Of a stretch of DNA of 64,000 bases, positions 54,379 through 64,000 are shown one piece after another. Source of the stretch: Reticulitermes speratus. Taxonomy: Eukaryota > Arthropoda > Insecta > Blattodea > Rhinotermitidae. The first letter of the stretch is position 1; each line of letters starts with the position of its first letter. The stretch covers positions 2,612,501-2,676,500 of the forward strand of contig JAJKFL010000002.1 of assembly GCA_021186555.1 (NCBI GenBank), read 5' to 3'. The notes below the pieces were generated by a model that saw only the letters and a program-made list of their open reading frames with translations, did not search any database and was not told the DNA's origin. Both the position numbers and the translations under genes were made by a program.

Positions 54379-54830
54379 ACCTTTCATTCATTCATTCTGC
54401 AGTCTGTCTTACGACAGGTCCGTAGCCTCTTCCAAAGCGAGTTCTCCACAGGGTGCGATCTAGTGCTTCCTCTTTCAATTTCCAGTATCTTCCCTTTTCC
54501 TTAAGGTCATCCAGTAGCTCCTTACTTCTTCTCCCTCGTCTTCCCGTCATTTCTCTCCTTCCCTCTAACTTTCCTTCAATCACGTGTTTCAGAAGGCAGT
54601 TTCTACGCAAGATGTGACCAATCCAGTTAGCCTTTCTTCTTTTTATTGTATGTACGATATTCCTCTCCTCCTTCACTCTATGTAATACTTCTTCATTTCT
54701 CACACGATCGGTCCAACTGATTCTCCATTCTTCTCCAGCACCACATTTCAAAACTTTCCAATATTTCTGATCTACTTTCCGAAGTGTCAAACTTTCAGCA
54801 CCACACAAAGCTAAGTTTGTTTAATATTCA
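54379..54830 (-). mobile_element. LINE family L-B, C-terminal fragment
   Basis: Minus-strand frame from 54808 to 54392. It starts CGAESLTLRKVDQKYW and has a frame slip to KVLKCGAGEEW, then WTDRVRNEEVLHRVKEERN, ANWIGHILRRNCLLKHV and GRRGRRSKELLDDLKEKG, ending GRGYGPVVRQTAE. A short (AATG)n tail follows directly after the last codons. The NEEVL codons are intact where the 49100 copy has a stop. Confidence 0.9.
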
Positions 54831-55516
54831 ATTTAACTTCTCAAACACCTTTGATAGTGAAACGTGTAATTCCTACAAATTCTTGATATTTAGGTACTAT
54901 TATCTCGTTACGAAATGTGTCTAGATCATGTAACAACACTGCTATTATTACAATTTTCAGTCTTCTTCAGTTATACTTCAGTATACATAAAGAGAGTTCG
55001 TGGAACATTTTCCATGAACTTACTCCTAATCACTTAATATTGAGCTAATATTGTGCTACATTATGCACACAAGAGGCAGTGTTTGCTGTTAAATTTCGTT
55101 CTGAAACTTTCATGTACGACATAACCAACTCTGAAACCTGCTTAGTGCGATGTATTTTCATTACTTCTCAAATTCACAGCAAAATTACTTCGAAGAGAAT
55201 ATTTTGATGTTAAAGGGAAATTCAAAATTTTTTGCTTGTGGTTTCCTTTGACAGAGAAACTAAATGTTTCTGTAATACGATGCAGATTTTTGCTCAAATA
55301 CTGTTTTTAAGTTCACAGCTATCATTAAACTGAATTTAATTAACCCACATCCACTCTGATCATTATGATTTTCGTGCATAAAATATTGAAAACAATATCA
55401 CAGACCCTATCTCATCTTTTAATCTCAAATTTCAGTCTCCAGTACTAGTAACTGCACTCGTTATTCCTTTTGCTCTTTCCACATTTGAATACTTGTAACC
55501 TCTTCACATTTTAACT
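54831..55516. other. Unassigned DNA
   Basis: No gene or repeat was recognised. Confidence 0.45.
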
Positions 55517-55840
55517 CTCCATAACTCCATGCAGCACAGTCCTTCTTGAGAAGCAACAGTTCCTCAGCTAGTCAAGAAATTCCCCGCGTTTTATGGAACC
55601 CGAAGGTTCATTACCGCACTCACAAGAGCCCGCCACCTGTCCCTGACCCATGATTCGTCGGTCCCTGTCACCACGGCATGGCGCGTCCTCGGGTTGCGGA
55701 TGGAGGAACGGCCTCCAAATATGGAGGGTAGCTGCGAATATGCAGTCGCGGACAGCCGACAAGGGGTGGTCCTCCAGCTTGGGGGTTGGGCGAGGTGCTA
55801 ACAACTCCTCACCGTAAAAAATTACCATGTTACGAAACAC
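55517..55840 (-). mobile_element. LINE L-A-type 3' end joined to another coding block
   Basis: The 3' UTR (GGGGAATTTCTTGACTAGC) and [16 protein letters not shown] match L-A. Upstream, the minus strand reads FYGEELLAPRPTPKLEDHPL then SAVRDCIFAATLHIWRPF, HPQPEDAPCRGDRDRR, in place of [11 protein letters not shown] remember this block from cockroach and termite gene predictions. It is a related family or a recombinant sharing only the 3' end. Confidence 0.75.
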
Positions 55841-55984
55841 TATACAGAGCCTCTTGACATTTTAAGACAATTAAATTAGTACTACATCATAGACAGCAAG
55901 AACATCGATATAAATCAGACAACATATATCTTCCGAAATTTATGTTAATCTAAATAACATAAAATATGCTGCATTATCAAAATA

Positions 55985-56163
55985 TTCTCGGCTGGAGGGT
56001 TTCTCCTCTCCAAGATGTCTCGACCAGGTCTGGGGCCCTTTTAAACTCCTATTTAATGGGTATCGAGGTCTGTTTTCGCTGGGAACAAGACAGCCGGAGC
56101 TGAAGCTCACCACTCACTTCCATCTAGTACTGGAGTTAAGAATGCATGGAGCTATACACCTGG
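55985..56163 (+). mobile_element. SINE-D body fragment, old
   Basis: TTAATGGGTATCGAGGTCTG, AAGCTCACCACTCAC and TCTAGTACTGGAGTTAAGAA follow the SINE-D body. The tRNA-like head is lost. Confidence 0.6.
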
Positions 56164-56429
56164 TGACAACGTGCATTTACAGTGTGCATAGGGTCAATAC
56201 GGACTGCAGAGAAAAGAGACGGACATAACTCTCTGTTGATGAGGAGGAAAATGAAAGCTTTTCGTTCCGAAATGAAAAGATGTTATCAACACAACCTGTA
56301 GGCAGAATATAGGGTGTTTAATGTGAAAGACACTGCTATAAATAGCTGCACCGGTCTAGAAACACATAAGCTGTAATGAATGTTTAAACATTACATGTAA
56401 CCTTGATGTCAGGCCACGTCCGCGATGTT
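56164..56429. other. Unassigned DNA
   Basis: No gene or repeat was recognised. ATAGGGTGTTTAATG at about 56310 may be an element end. Confidence 0.4.
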
Positions 56430-56641
56430 GATGAAATTTGCGGTCTTCTGTGGTATTACACGGCGTCGTGTGGTAATTTTTACAGACATTTCGGGACAAC
56501 GTATCGGTCCCATCCTCACGGGTCAAGAGTCCGAGTGGGAAAGCTTGACCCGTGAGGATGGGATCGATACGTTGTCCCGAAACGTCGGTAAACAATTACC
56601 ACACGACGCGTGTAATACCCAGAAGACCGCAGATTTCATTA
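56430..56641. mobile_element. Foldback element, CGACGTTTCGGGACAAC family, complete
   Basis: Arms of about 98 bp (56430-56529 and 56546-56641) pair along their whole length: ATGAAATTTGCGGTCTTCTG, GGCGTCGTGTGGTAATT, TTTCGGGACAACGTATCG and CATCCTCACGGGTCAAG with their inverses. The loop is 16 bp. It is the same family as 20745-20925. Confidence 0.87.
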
Positions 56642-57721
56642 AACGAAATGTACTCCTGCTTTATTCACTGTTATAATTTTTCTTTTATTTGCCATAACAT
56701 AAGCGACATATTTGTTTTAGATATTTGGCGGTTATACTCATGTCCTATATATTGGGAGTTCAAACATTTTACATAAAAGCCCTGCTGTATATTTCCAGCA
56801 GGTGTGGAAAGGTGTGTGTTAGTTCATAGTATTTATACTTTTCTAATACCTTCTTTGGAAGTTCCCATCTCTCTTTGTTCATGACATTAATTTATTGCAG
56901 TTATAAATATGGTTCTGACAGGACTACAGAATGTACAGGCATTAACACTGCTAACACTGCTTAGATATAAATTGTGACCTTGACAGCTTATCATCCACAA
57001 AATTATAGACATTTTGCTGAATATGTGTGTAAATTATTTCCCATCGTATATCGTTAAATAGGTCTACAGCACATTGAGAGCCTTGAAAGGTGTGGATATT
57101 AAATCGATATATGCTTGTTAACCAAATATTAACAGGTGAACCAGTTTTGTAAATGGTTTTTAGTCGCGTTCGCAAATTTGGAAAAAACGACTATTGGCTT
57201 CGTCATGTCTACATGTCTATCCGTCCGTCCGCGTGGAACAACCAGGCAAGATTTTCATGCAATTTGGTATTTGAGTTTTCTTTTTTCGAAAATCTGTCCA
57301 GTAAATTCAAGTTTCATTAAAATTTGGAAATAAAATTGGGTACTTTACATGAAGACCTACGTACATGTATGATCGCGTCTCTCCTAATTCTTCTTATAAT
57401 AAGAAAAGTTTAGAGAAAAGTTGTAGAGAAAATCAAAACACACATTTTACGTTCAATAACTTTTTTCCAAAAATCGTGCCGTTTATGAGATAATGTGGAA
57501 AAATATGGTACAGCCAGACAGGCCACAGATGACAATATAATATGGCGCATGCGCATGCGCATTGCATGCTGGATAACTAAGGCTACAGACACACACTGAG
57601 AATATGTAATACTTATTGCTTTTGCAAGGCAAGAATGATTACGCGAAAGCTTCTCGTGTTATCTCTGTACCTACATTGCCTGTCTTGTTAAATTTGGTTG
57701 AAACGTTAAGCAGGACGCATA
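56642..57721. other. Unassigned DNA with a GCGCATGCGC palindrome block
   Basis: At 57542-57568, TGGCGCATGCGCATGCGCAT holds two overlapping GCGCATGCGC palindromes, the NRF-1 type consensus. No transcript start could be supported. The rest has no recognised feature. Confidence 0.45.
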
Positions 57722-57848
57722 AATCTTACATTTTGGACGCTGACGCCTAATACTTGCTGGTCCTCAGCATGGGATTTACTTCATCTCACCCTTTATTGCC
57801 TAGAATTTTGAGGTGGCTCCTAGATTTTTTGAACATTTGGTCACCCCA
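57722..57848 (+). mobile_element. hAT-like MITE, right part
   Basis: GACGCCTAATACTTGCTGG, GTCCTCAGC, TTGCCTAGAATTTTGAGGTG and GGTCACCCC follow the family of 40180-40728. The left end is missing. Confidence 0.6.
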
Positions 57849-58439
57849 TATTTAATGATATATAGGGTTTATATGGGCCCGGTATGGCCCCAAATAAAAT
57901 TTTTTGTGATCGATAATATGTGTTGTTTAATAAAACTTGCTGTCAGCTCTTTTATTTGTGTCGAAAGAAGAGCTAATAAACTGAGCGTGTTTTGTCGAAG
58001 CTAGTAACAAGCTGTGTTGTGCCCAACATGTGTGCTGCCCACACCTTGAGGGCAGTGACCGTGACTAAAGCAGAGTGACGTGCTGATGATGATTATGCTT
58101 CTGTGAACAACTCGAATGAAAGTGTTTAGCTGGGAGTGATAGATCTTTCCTGTTACTGGAAAGAGTTTCATTTGCAGGTATTCGGTGTGCTTACTGATAG
58201 GGGTACATTGTGTTTGAGATTATAAAATGAAGAGATAGACGGAAGTCTGCCGTCCCTTTTTGTCGCGATAATTAGAGAACTGTTTGTGTTACTGCGTTTG
58301 TGCTGACTACGAAGGTAGGGAGAGGAATGAGCACTTTGGTAGTAGACTGCAGTGTGCAGACATGACGCAGTGTTAACGACACACAATGTGGCATTTCACT
58401 TTATTGAAAGTAATAACAAAAAGTGCTAGAACAAATAAT
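57849..58439. other. Unassigned DNA
   Basis: No gene or repeat was recognised. Confidence 0.45.
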
Positions 58440-59032
58440 TAATGGATTAAGAGGCGAATGAATGGATTAAGAGGCGAAAGAATGGATTAAGAGGCGAATG
58501 AATGGATTAAGAGGCGAATGAATGGATTAAGAGGCGAATGAATGGATTAAGTGGCGAATGAATGGATTAAGAGGCGAAAGAATGGATTAAGAGGCGAAAT
58601 GAATGGATTAAGAGGCGAGAAAAGCGAATGATGGATTAAGAGGCGAATGAATGGATTAAGAGGCGAATGAATGGATTAAGAGGGGAATGAATGGATTAAG
58701 AGGCGAATTAATGGATTAAGGGGGGAATGAATGGATTAAGAGGCGAAATTAATGGATTAAGGGGAATGAATGGATTAAGAGGCGAAAGAATGGATTAAGA
58801 GGCGAATGAATGGATTAAGAGGCGAATGAATGGATTAAGAGGCGAATGAATGGATTAAGAGGCGAATGAATGGATTAAGAGGCGAAAGAATGGATTAAGA
58901 GGCGAATGAATGGATTAAGAGGCGAAAGAATGGATTAAGAGGCGAATGAATGGATTAAGAGGCGAATGAATGGATTAAGAGGCGAATGAATGGATTAAGG
59001 GCGAATGAATGGATTAAGAGGCGAAAGAATGG

Positions 59033-59091
<59 letters not shown>

Positions 59092-60133
59092 AGAGGCGAA
59101 TGAATGGATTAAGAGGCGAAGAATGGATTAAGAGGCGAATGAATGGATTAAGAGGCGAATGAATGGATTAAGAGGCGAATGAATGGATTAAGAGGCGAAA
59201 TGAATGGATTAAGAGGCGAATGAATGGATTAAGAGGCGAAAGAATGGATTAAGAGGCGAGAATATGAAAATGATAGCGATGAATGGTAAGAGGCGAAAGA
59301 ATGGATTAAGAGGCGAATGAATGGATTAAGAGGCGAATGAATGGATTAAGGGCGAATGAATGGATTAAGAGGCGAATGAATGGATTAAGAGGCGAATGAA
59401 TGGATTAAGAGGCGAATGAATGGATTTAAGAGGCGAATGAATGGATTAAGAGGCGAAAGAATGGATTAAGTGGCGAATGAATGGATTAAGAGGCGAATGA
59501 ATGGATTAAGAGGCGAATGAATGGATTAAGAGGCGAATGAATGGATTAAGAGGCGAATGAATGGATTAAGAGGCGAAAGAATGGATTAAGTGGCGAATGA
59601 TGGATAAGAGGATGATGGTTAAGAGGCGAATGAATGGATTAAGAGGCGAATGAATGGATTAAGAGGCGAAATGAATGGATTAAGGGCGAATGAATGGATT
59701 AAGAGGCGAATGAATGGATTAAGAGGCGAAAGAATGGATTAAGAGGCGAATGAATGGATTAAGAGGCGAATGAATGATAAGGAATGAAGGATTAAGAGGC
59801 GAATGAATGGATTAAGAGGCGAATGAATGGATTAAGAGGCGAATGAATGGATTAAGAGGCGAATGAATGGATTAAGAGGCGAATGAATGGATTAAGAGGC
59901 GAATGAATGGATTAAGAGGCGAATAAGATTAGGGAGGTGAGGCGAAGAATGGATTAAGAGGCGAATGAATGGATTAAGAGGCGAATGAATGGATTAAGAG
60001 GCGAATTGAATGGATTAAGAGGCGGGAATGAATGGATTAAGAGGCGAAGAATGATAGGATTAAGAGGCGAAATGAATGGATTAAGAGGCGGAATGAATGG
60101 ATTAAGAGGCGAATGAATGGATTTAGAGGCCAA
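58440..60133. repeat. 20-bp satellite, about 84 units, with an A54 run
   Basis: The unit is GAATGGATTAAGAGGCGAAT or the same with GAAAGAATGG. Units of 18-21 bp are common because of single-base losses and gains. A pure A54 run interrupts the array at 59036-59089, in the middle of a unit. Scrambled patches occur near 58615, 59260, 59600, 59790 and 59925. Confidence 0.93.
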
Positions 60134-60483
60134 TGAAAGTAAAACTAATTGAGGTTGTCAAATTTCAGTTTTAAGTTTTACAATTTTTTTTTTGGAATCA
60201 ATTTGAAAATTGGAATATCAGGGTTTCAGTAGGAGAAGAAACCCAGAAACGATTCATTACTGACATGCACGACACAAATCCCTGCTGGACACTTCCTGTA
60301 ATCCACTAACACTTTTACGTGATTTTAATGCTATTTAGATTTAATCACTGCCTTCAATTAGCTTGATTTTTGTAGCAAAGTTCTTGTTTGCTACATTGCT
60401 ACCGTACAACGACTAAACAAATAACGATGGCTGTATGATTACTGAAGTACTGCGCCATCAAAATTAATGGGGGGGGGGGGGGT
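60134..60483. other. Unassigned DNA
   Basis: No gene was recognised. A G13 run ends the stretch. Confidence 0.45.
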
Positions 60484-60628
60484 GAAGATGTGACTACACA
60501 TTTTTAACCTCAGTTAAAGGCGAGTGTTCAGCTTTACGCCCCGGCCGTTTTACCCGGGGGCATAATTTCTTGGTACAGATTGCACGGTAAGATGTGTGGG
60601 GTCCAATGTCTGGATCTCCGCCTTCCCG
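60484..60628 (-). mobile_element. SINE of the C/D group, fragment
   Basis: Minus-strand body piece: CTTTACGCCCCGGCCGTTTT and ACCCGGGGGCATAATTTCTT on the plus strand align with the inverse of the body. The head and tail are not recognisable. Confidence 0.55.
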
Positions 60629-60706
60629 CCCCCCGGGCGCTTAGTAGCTTAACAAAGGTGTATTTACGTGAACTTCTTGCGAATGCGCAGGATTGAAATG
60701 TGTCTG

Positions 60707-61329
60707 TTTGTGCTGTGGCCTGCTGTAAGTTTGTGCTGTGGCCTGCTGTAAGTTTGTGCTGTGGCCTGCTGTAAGTTTGTGCTGTGGCCTGCTGTAAGTT
60801 TGTGCTGTGGCCTGCTGTAAGTTTGTGCTGTGGCCTGCTGTAAGTTTGTGCTGTGGCCTGCTGTAAGTTTGTGCTGTGGCTGCTGTAAGTTTGTGCTGTG
60901 GCCTGCTGTAAGTTTGTGCTGTGGCCTGCTGTAAGTTTGTGCTGTGGCCTGCTGTAAGTTTGTGCTGTGGCCTGCTGTAAGTTTGTGCTGTGGCCTGCTG
61001 TAAGTTTGTGCTGTGGCCTGCTGTAAGTTTGTGCTGTGGCCTGCTGTAAGTTTGTGCTGTGGCCTGCTGTAAGTTTGTGCTGTGGCCTGCTGTAAGTTTG
61101 TGCTGTGGCCTGCTGTAAGTTTGTGCTGTGGCCTGCTGTAAGTTTGTGCTGTGGCCTGCTGTAAGTTTGTGCTGTGGCCTGCTGTAAGTTTGTGCTGTGG
61201 CCTGCTGTAAGTTTGTGCTGTGGCCTGCTGTAAGTTTGTGCTGTGGCCTGCTGTAAGTTTGTGCTGTGGCCTGCTGTAAGTTTGTGCTGTGGCCTGCTGT
61301 AAGTTTGTGCTGTGGCCTGCTGTAAGTTT
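60707..61329. repeat. 23-bp satellite, 27 units, nearly identical
   Basis: The unit is TTTGTGCTGTGGCCTGCTGT plus AAG. Only one unit differs (a lost C near 60880). The uniformity indicates very recent expansion. Confidence 0.96.
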
Positions 61330-61887
61330 CTGAGCTGTGCTACTGGGGAAATGGCGGCTATTGATTTGTGTGGATTAGAAAGTTTGCTGCGGCCCCAAAC
61401 TTTTACAAAACAGCCCGCTTGTCAACGTGTACTGTTATGTAAAGTTATATAATTTGGTTATGGAGGCTTTATGTGAAAATAAGTTTGTTAGTGTTACGGA
61501 TCTATGGGAAACGCCCACTTCGCAGTAATTTCTTGTACTAATGTAACATTTTGGTATTTATTTGGACTCTTTTGGGCATGATCACTTTATTTACAGAACC
61601 CATAAACTAGTGGCTTCCTGGTTTTTTATTATAAATGAATCATTTCTTATTTCTAATATGTTGGGCCAACAATCATAAGACCAATTAGAGAGACAGCAAA
61701 GAAATACAAAAACCACGCATCATGTAGCAAAAAACAAAAGAAAACAAAAAATATATGAAAAAATCATAACACGTAGTAACGATGATGACGATAATGATAA
61801 TGATGATGATAATAATAATAATACTTGTCTCTGTAACACGATCGCTTTCCTAGCACACCCTGTAGATATTTTGCAAGGTGCACTAAG
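61330..61887. other. Unassigned DNA with simple repeats
   Basis: A (GAT)n/(AAT)n tract lies at 61785-61822. No gene was recognised. Confidence 0.45.
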
Positions 61888-64000
61888 AAGCGATTATTTC
61901 ACTGTACAACATTAACTGACTGGTTTGTATAACTGAGACGGAGTGTGTTTACTGCGCGGTACGGACTGTATTTATGTGTTTTGTGTGGATCTCAGAACAA
62001 ACAGCGATTATTTCACTGTACAACATTAACTGACTGGTTTGTATAACTGAGACGGAGTGTGTTTACTGCGCGGTACGGAGCTGGGTCTTTATATATAATT
62101 CAGGTTTAACATTACATAATTCTTACGTTCTACCCACACAGTGTATTTATGTGTTTTGTGTGGATCTCAGAACAAACAGCGATTTTTCACTGTACAACAT
62201 TAACTGACTGGTTTGTATAACTGAGACGGAGTGTGTTTACTGCGCGGTACGGACGGTCTATATTATTAGGTTTACATTAAACTACGTCTACCACACAGTG
62301 TATTTATGTGTTTGTGTGGATCTCAGAACAAACAGCGATTATTTCACTGTACACGATTAACTGACTGGTTTGTATAACTGAGACGGAGTGTGTTTACTGC
62401 GCGGTACGGACTGTATTTATGTGTTTTGTGTGATCTCAGAACAAACAGCGATTTTTCACTGTACAGCATTAACTGACTGGTTTGTATAACTGAGACGGAG
62501 TGTGTTTACTGAGCGGTACGGACTGTATTTATGGTTTTGTGTGGATCTCAGAACAAACAGCGATTATTTCACTGTACAGCATTAACTGACTGGTTTGTAT
62601 AAACTGAGACGGAGTGTGTTACTGCGCGGTACGATATTATGTGTTTTGTGTGGATCTCAGACAAACAGCGATATTTCACTGTAACATTAATGTGGTTTGT
62701 ATAACTGAGACGGAGTGTGTTTACTGCGCGGTACGGACTGTATTTATGTGTTTTGTGTGGATCCAGACAACAGGATATCACTGTACCATTAATGACTGGT
62801 TGTATAACTAGACGGATGTTTACTGCGCGGTACGGACTGTATTATGTGTTTTGTGTGGATCTCAGAAAACAGCGATTATTTCACTGTACAGCATTAACTG
62901 ACTGTTTGTATAACTGAGACGAGTGTGTTTACTGCGGTACGGACTGGGTTTGTTATTAAAAAACGGATTATCATTACACATACTATTTTTATACGGGGTT
63001 ACCCACACTGTATTTATGTGTTTTGTGTGGATCTCAGAACAAACAGCGATTATTTCACTGTCAGCATTAACTGATGGTTTGTATAACTGAGACGGAGTGT
63101 GTTTACTGCGCGGTACGGACTGTTTTATGTGTTTGTGTGGATCTCAGAACAAACAGCGATTATTTCACTGTACAACATTAACTGATGGTTGTTAATGAGA
63201 CGGAGTGTGTTTACTGCGCGTACGGACTTATTTATGTGTTTTGTGTGGATCCAGAACAAACAGCGATTATTTCACTGTACAACCTTAATGACTGTTTGAT
63301 AACTGAGAGGAGTGTGTTTACTGCGCGGTACGGACTTATTTTGTGTTTTGTGTGGATCTCAGAACAACAGCGATTATTTCATGTACAACATTAACTGATG
63401 GTTTGTATAACTGAGACGGAGTGTGTTACTGCGCGTACGGACTGTATTTATGTGTTTTGTGTGATCTCAGAACACCAGCGATTATTTCACTGTAAACATT
63501 AACTGACTGGTTGAATGAGACGGAGTGTGTTACTGCGCGTACGACTGTATTATGTGTTTTGTGTGGATTCAGAACAACCAGCGATTTTACAACTTTTTTA
63601 ACAGCATTTTACTGAACGATGGTTTTATATATAACAGTTTACTCACATCCGTACCCACGTTATTTGTGTTTTGTGTGATCTCAGAACAAACAGCGATTAT
63701 TCATGTGCACATTAACTGACTGGTTTGTATAACTGAGACGGATGTTTACTCGGGCGGTACGACTTGTTAAAATTTATGTGTTTTGTGTGGATCTCAGAAC
63801 AAACAGCGATTATTTCACTGTACACATTAATGACTGGTTTGTATAACTGAGACGGAGTGTGTTACTGCGCGTCGGTTTTTACGGAAAAATCTGTTAAATT
63901 TTATGTGTTTGTGTGGATTTCAGAACAAACAGCGATTATTTCACTGTACAACATTAACTGACTGGTTTGTATAACTGAGACGGAGTGTGTTTACTGCGCG
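61888..64000 (+). mobile_element. pBsat copy 8, degraded and chimeric array running off the window
   Basis: It starts inside a monomer with no head. Monomers carry many single-base deletions, unlike copies 1-4. Several times a tail-like stretch is joined straight to a head-like stretch, most clearly at 62079-62145, where GGTCTTTATATATAATTCAG is followed by TTTAACATTACATAATTC and CTACCCACACAGTG. Less clear junctions lie near 62260, 62945, 63600, 63765 and 63880. The terminal TTAACCC parts are absent from these junctions. Confidence 0.8.

Noticed and set aside
1-64000. LTR retroelements, endogenous viruses or Polinton-like elements
   Set aside because: No paired long direct repeats with TG...CA ends and no gag, protease, integrase or capsid-like segments were seen. 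The reverse transcriptase pieces are of LINE type.

Overview
This window is animal, almost certainly insect, nuclear DNA that is nearly all repeats. The clearest host sequence is one spliced exon of a Rab26/Rab37-type small GTPase (19424-19534), with a likely upstream exon of the same gene at 9524-9754. Several LINE tails have C-terminal protein motifs that I remember from cockroach and termite gene predictions, so Blattodea is the best guess. That is inference, not proof. No bacterial operon, CRISPR array, rRNA gene, functional-looking tRNA gene or LTR/viral element was seen.

The main feature is a dispersed DNA element here called pBsat. Eight copies carry 7 to 21 tandem 114-bp monomers: 1-1111, 5040-7560, 17510-18883, 23740-25085, 37292-39583, 42736-44341, 48024-48935 and 61888-64000. 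Copies 4 and 6 are on the minus strand. Copies retaining their ends share a unique head, a unique tail and short terminal inverted repeats (TTAACCCTTTAAAG / CTTGAAAGGGTTAA). Copy 6 has TTAA on both sides, the signature of a piggyBac-type insertion. Two old relics (25299-25460 and 36366-36542) have the same head but only one diverged monomer, so the satellite probably grew inside a single-monomer element.

Other mobile DNA: at least six tRNA-headed SINE families (A to F, names local to this annotation); hAT-type MITEs with CTAG-containing 8-bp duplications; a mariner-type MITE that keeps the last 45 codons of a transposase; two identical-size 82-bp palindromes; several long foldback elements with a conserved TTTCGG / CCGAAAC core; and 3' fragments of two LINE families. 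Several insertions are nested and can be ordered in time: SINE-C in SINE-D twice, a LINE in a hAT-like MITE, and a SINE-E in a foldback loop.

There are also ten further tandem arrays with units of 34, 31, 43, 36, 20, 49, 62, 41, 20 and 23 bp. Most lie between 26 and 61 kb, a density typical of pericentromeric or other heterochromatin-like DNA.

Layout: 0-9 kb repeats; 9.5-19.5 kb Rab exons around a 9.7-kb repeat-filled intron; 19.5-32 kb SINEs, foldbacks and pBsat; 32.5-35 kb satellite and palindromes; 35-49 kb SINEs and pBsat; 49-55 kb LINE copies around three adjacent satellites; 55-64 kb satellites and a degraded pBsat array. Small indels become common from about 58 kb onward, together with an A54 run, which suggests poor consensus there.
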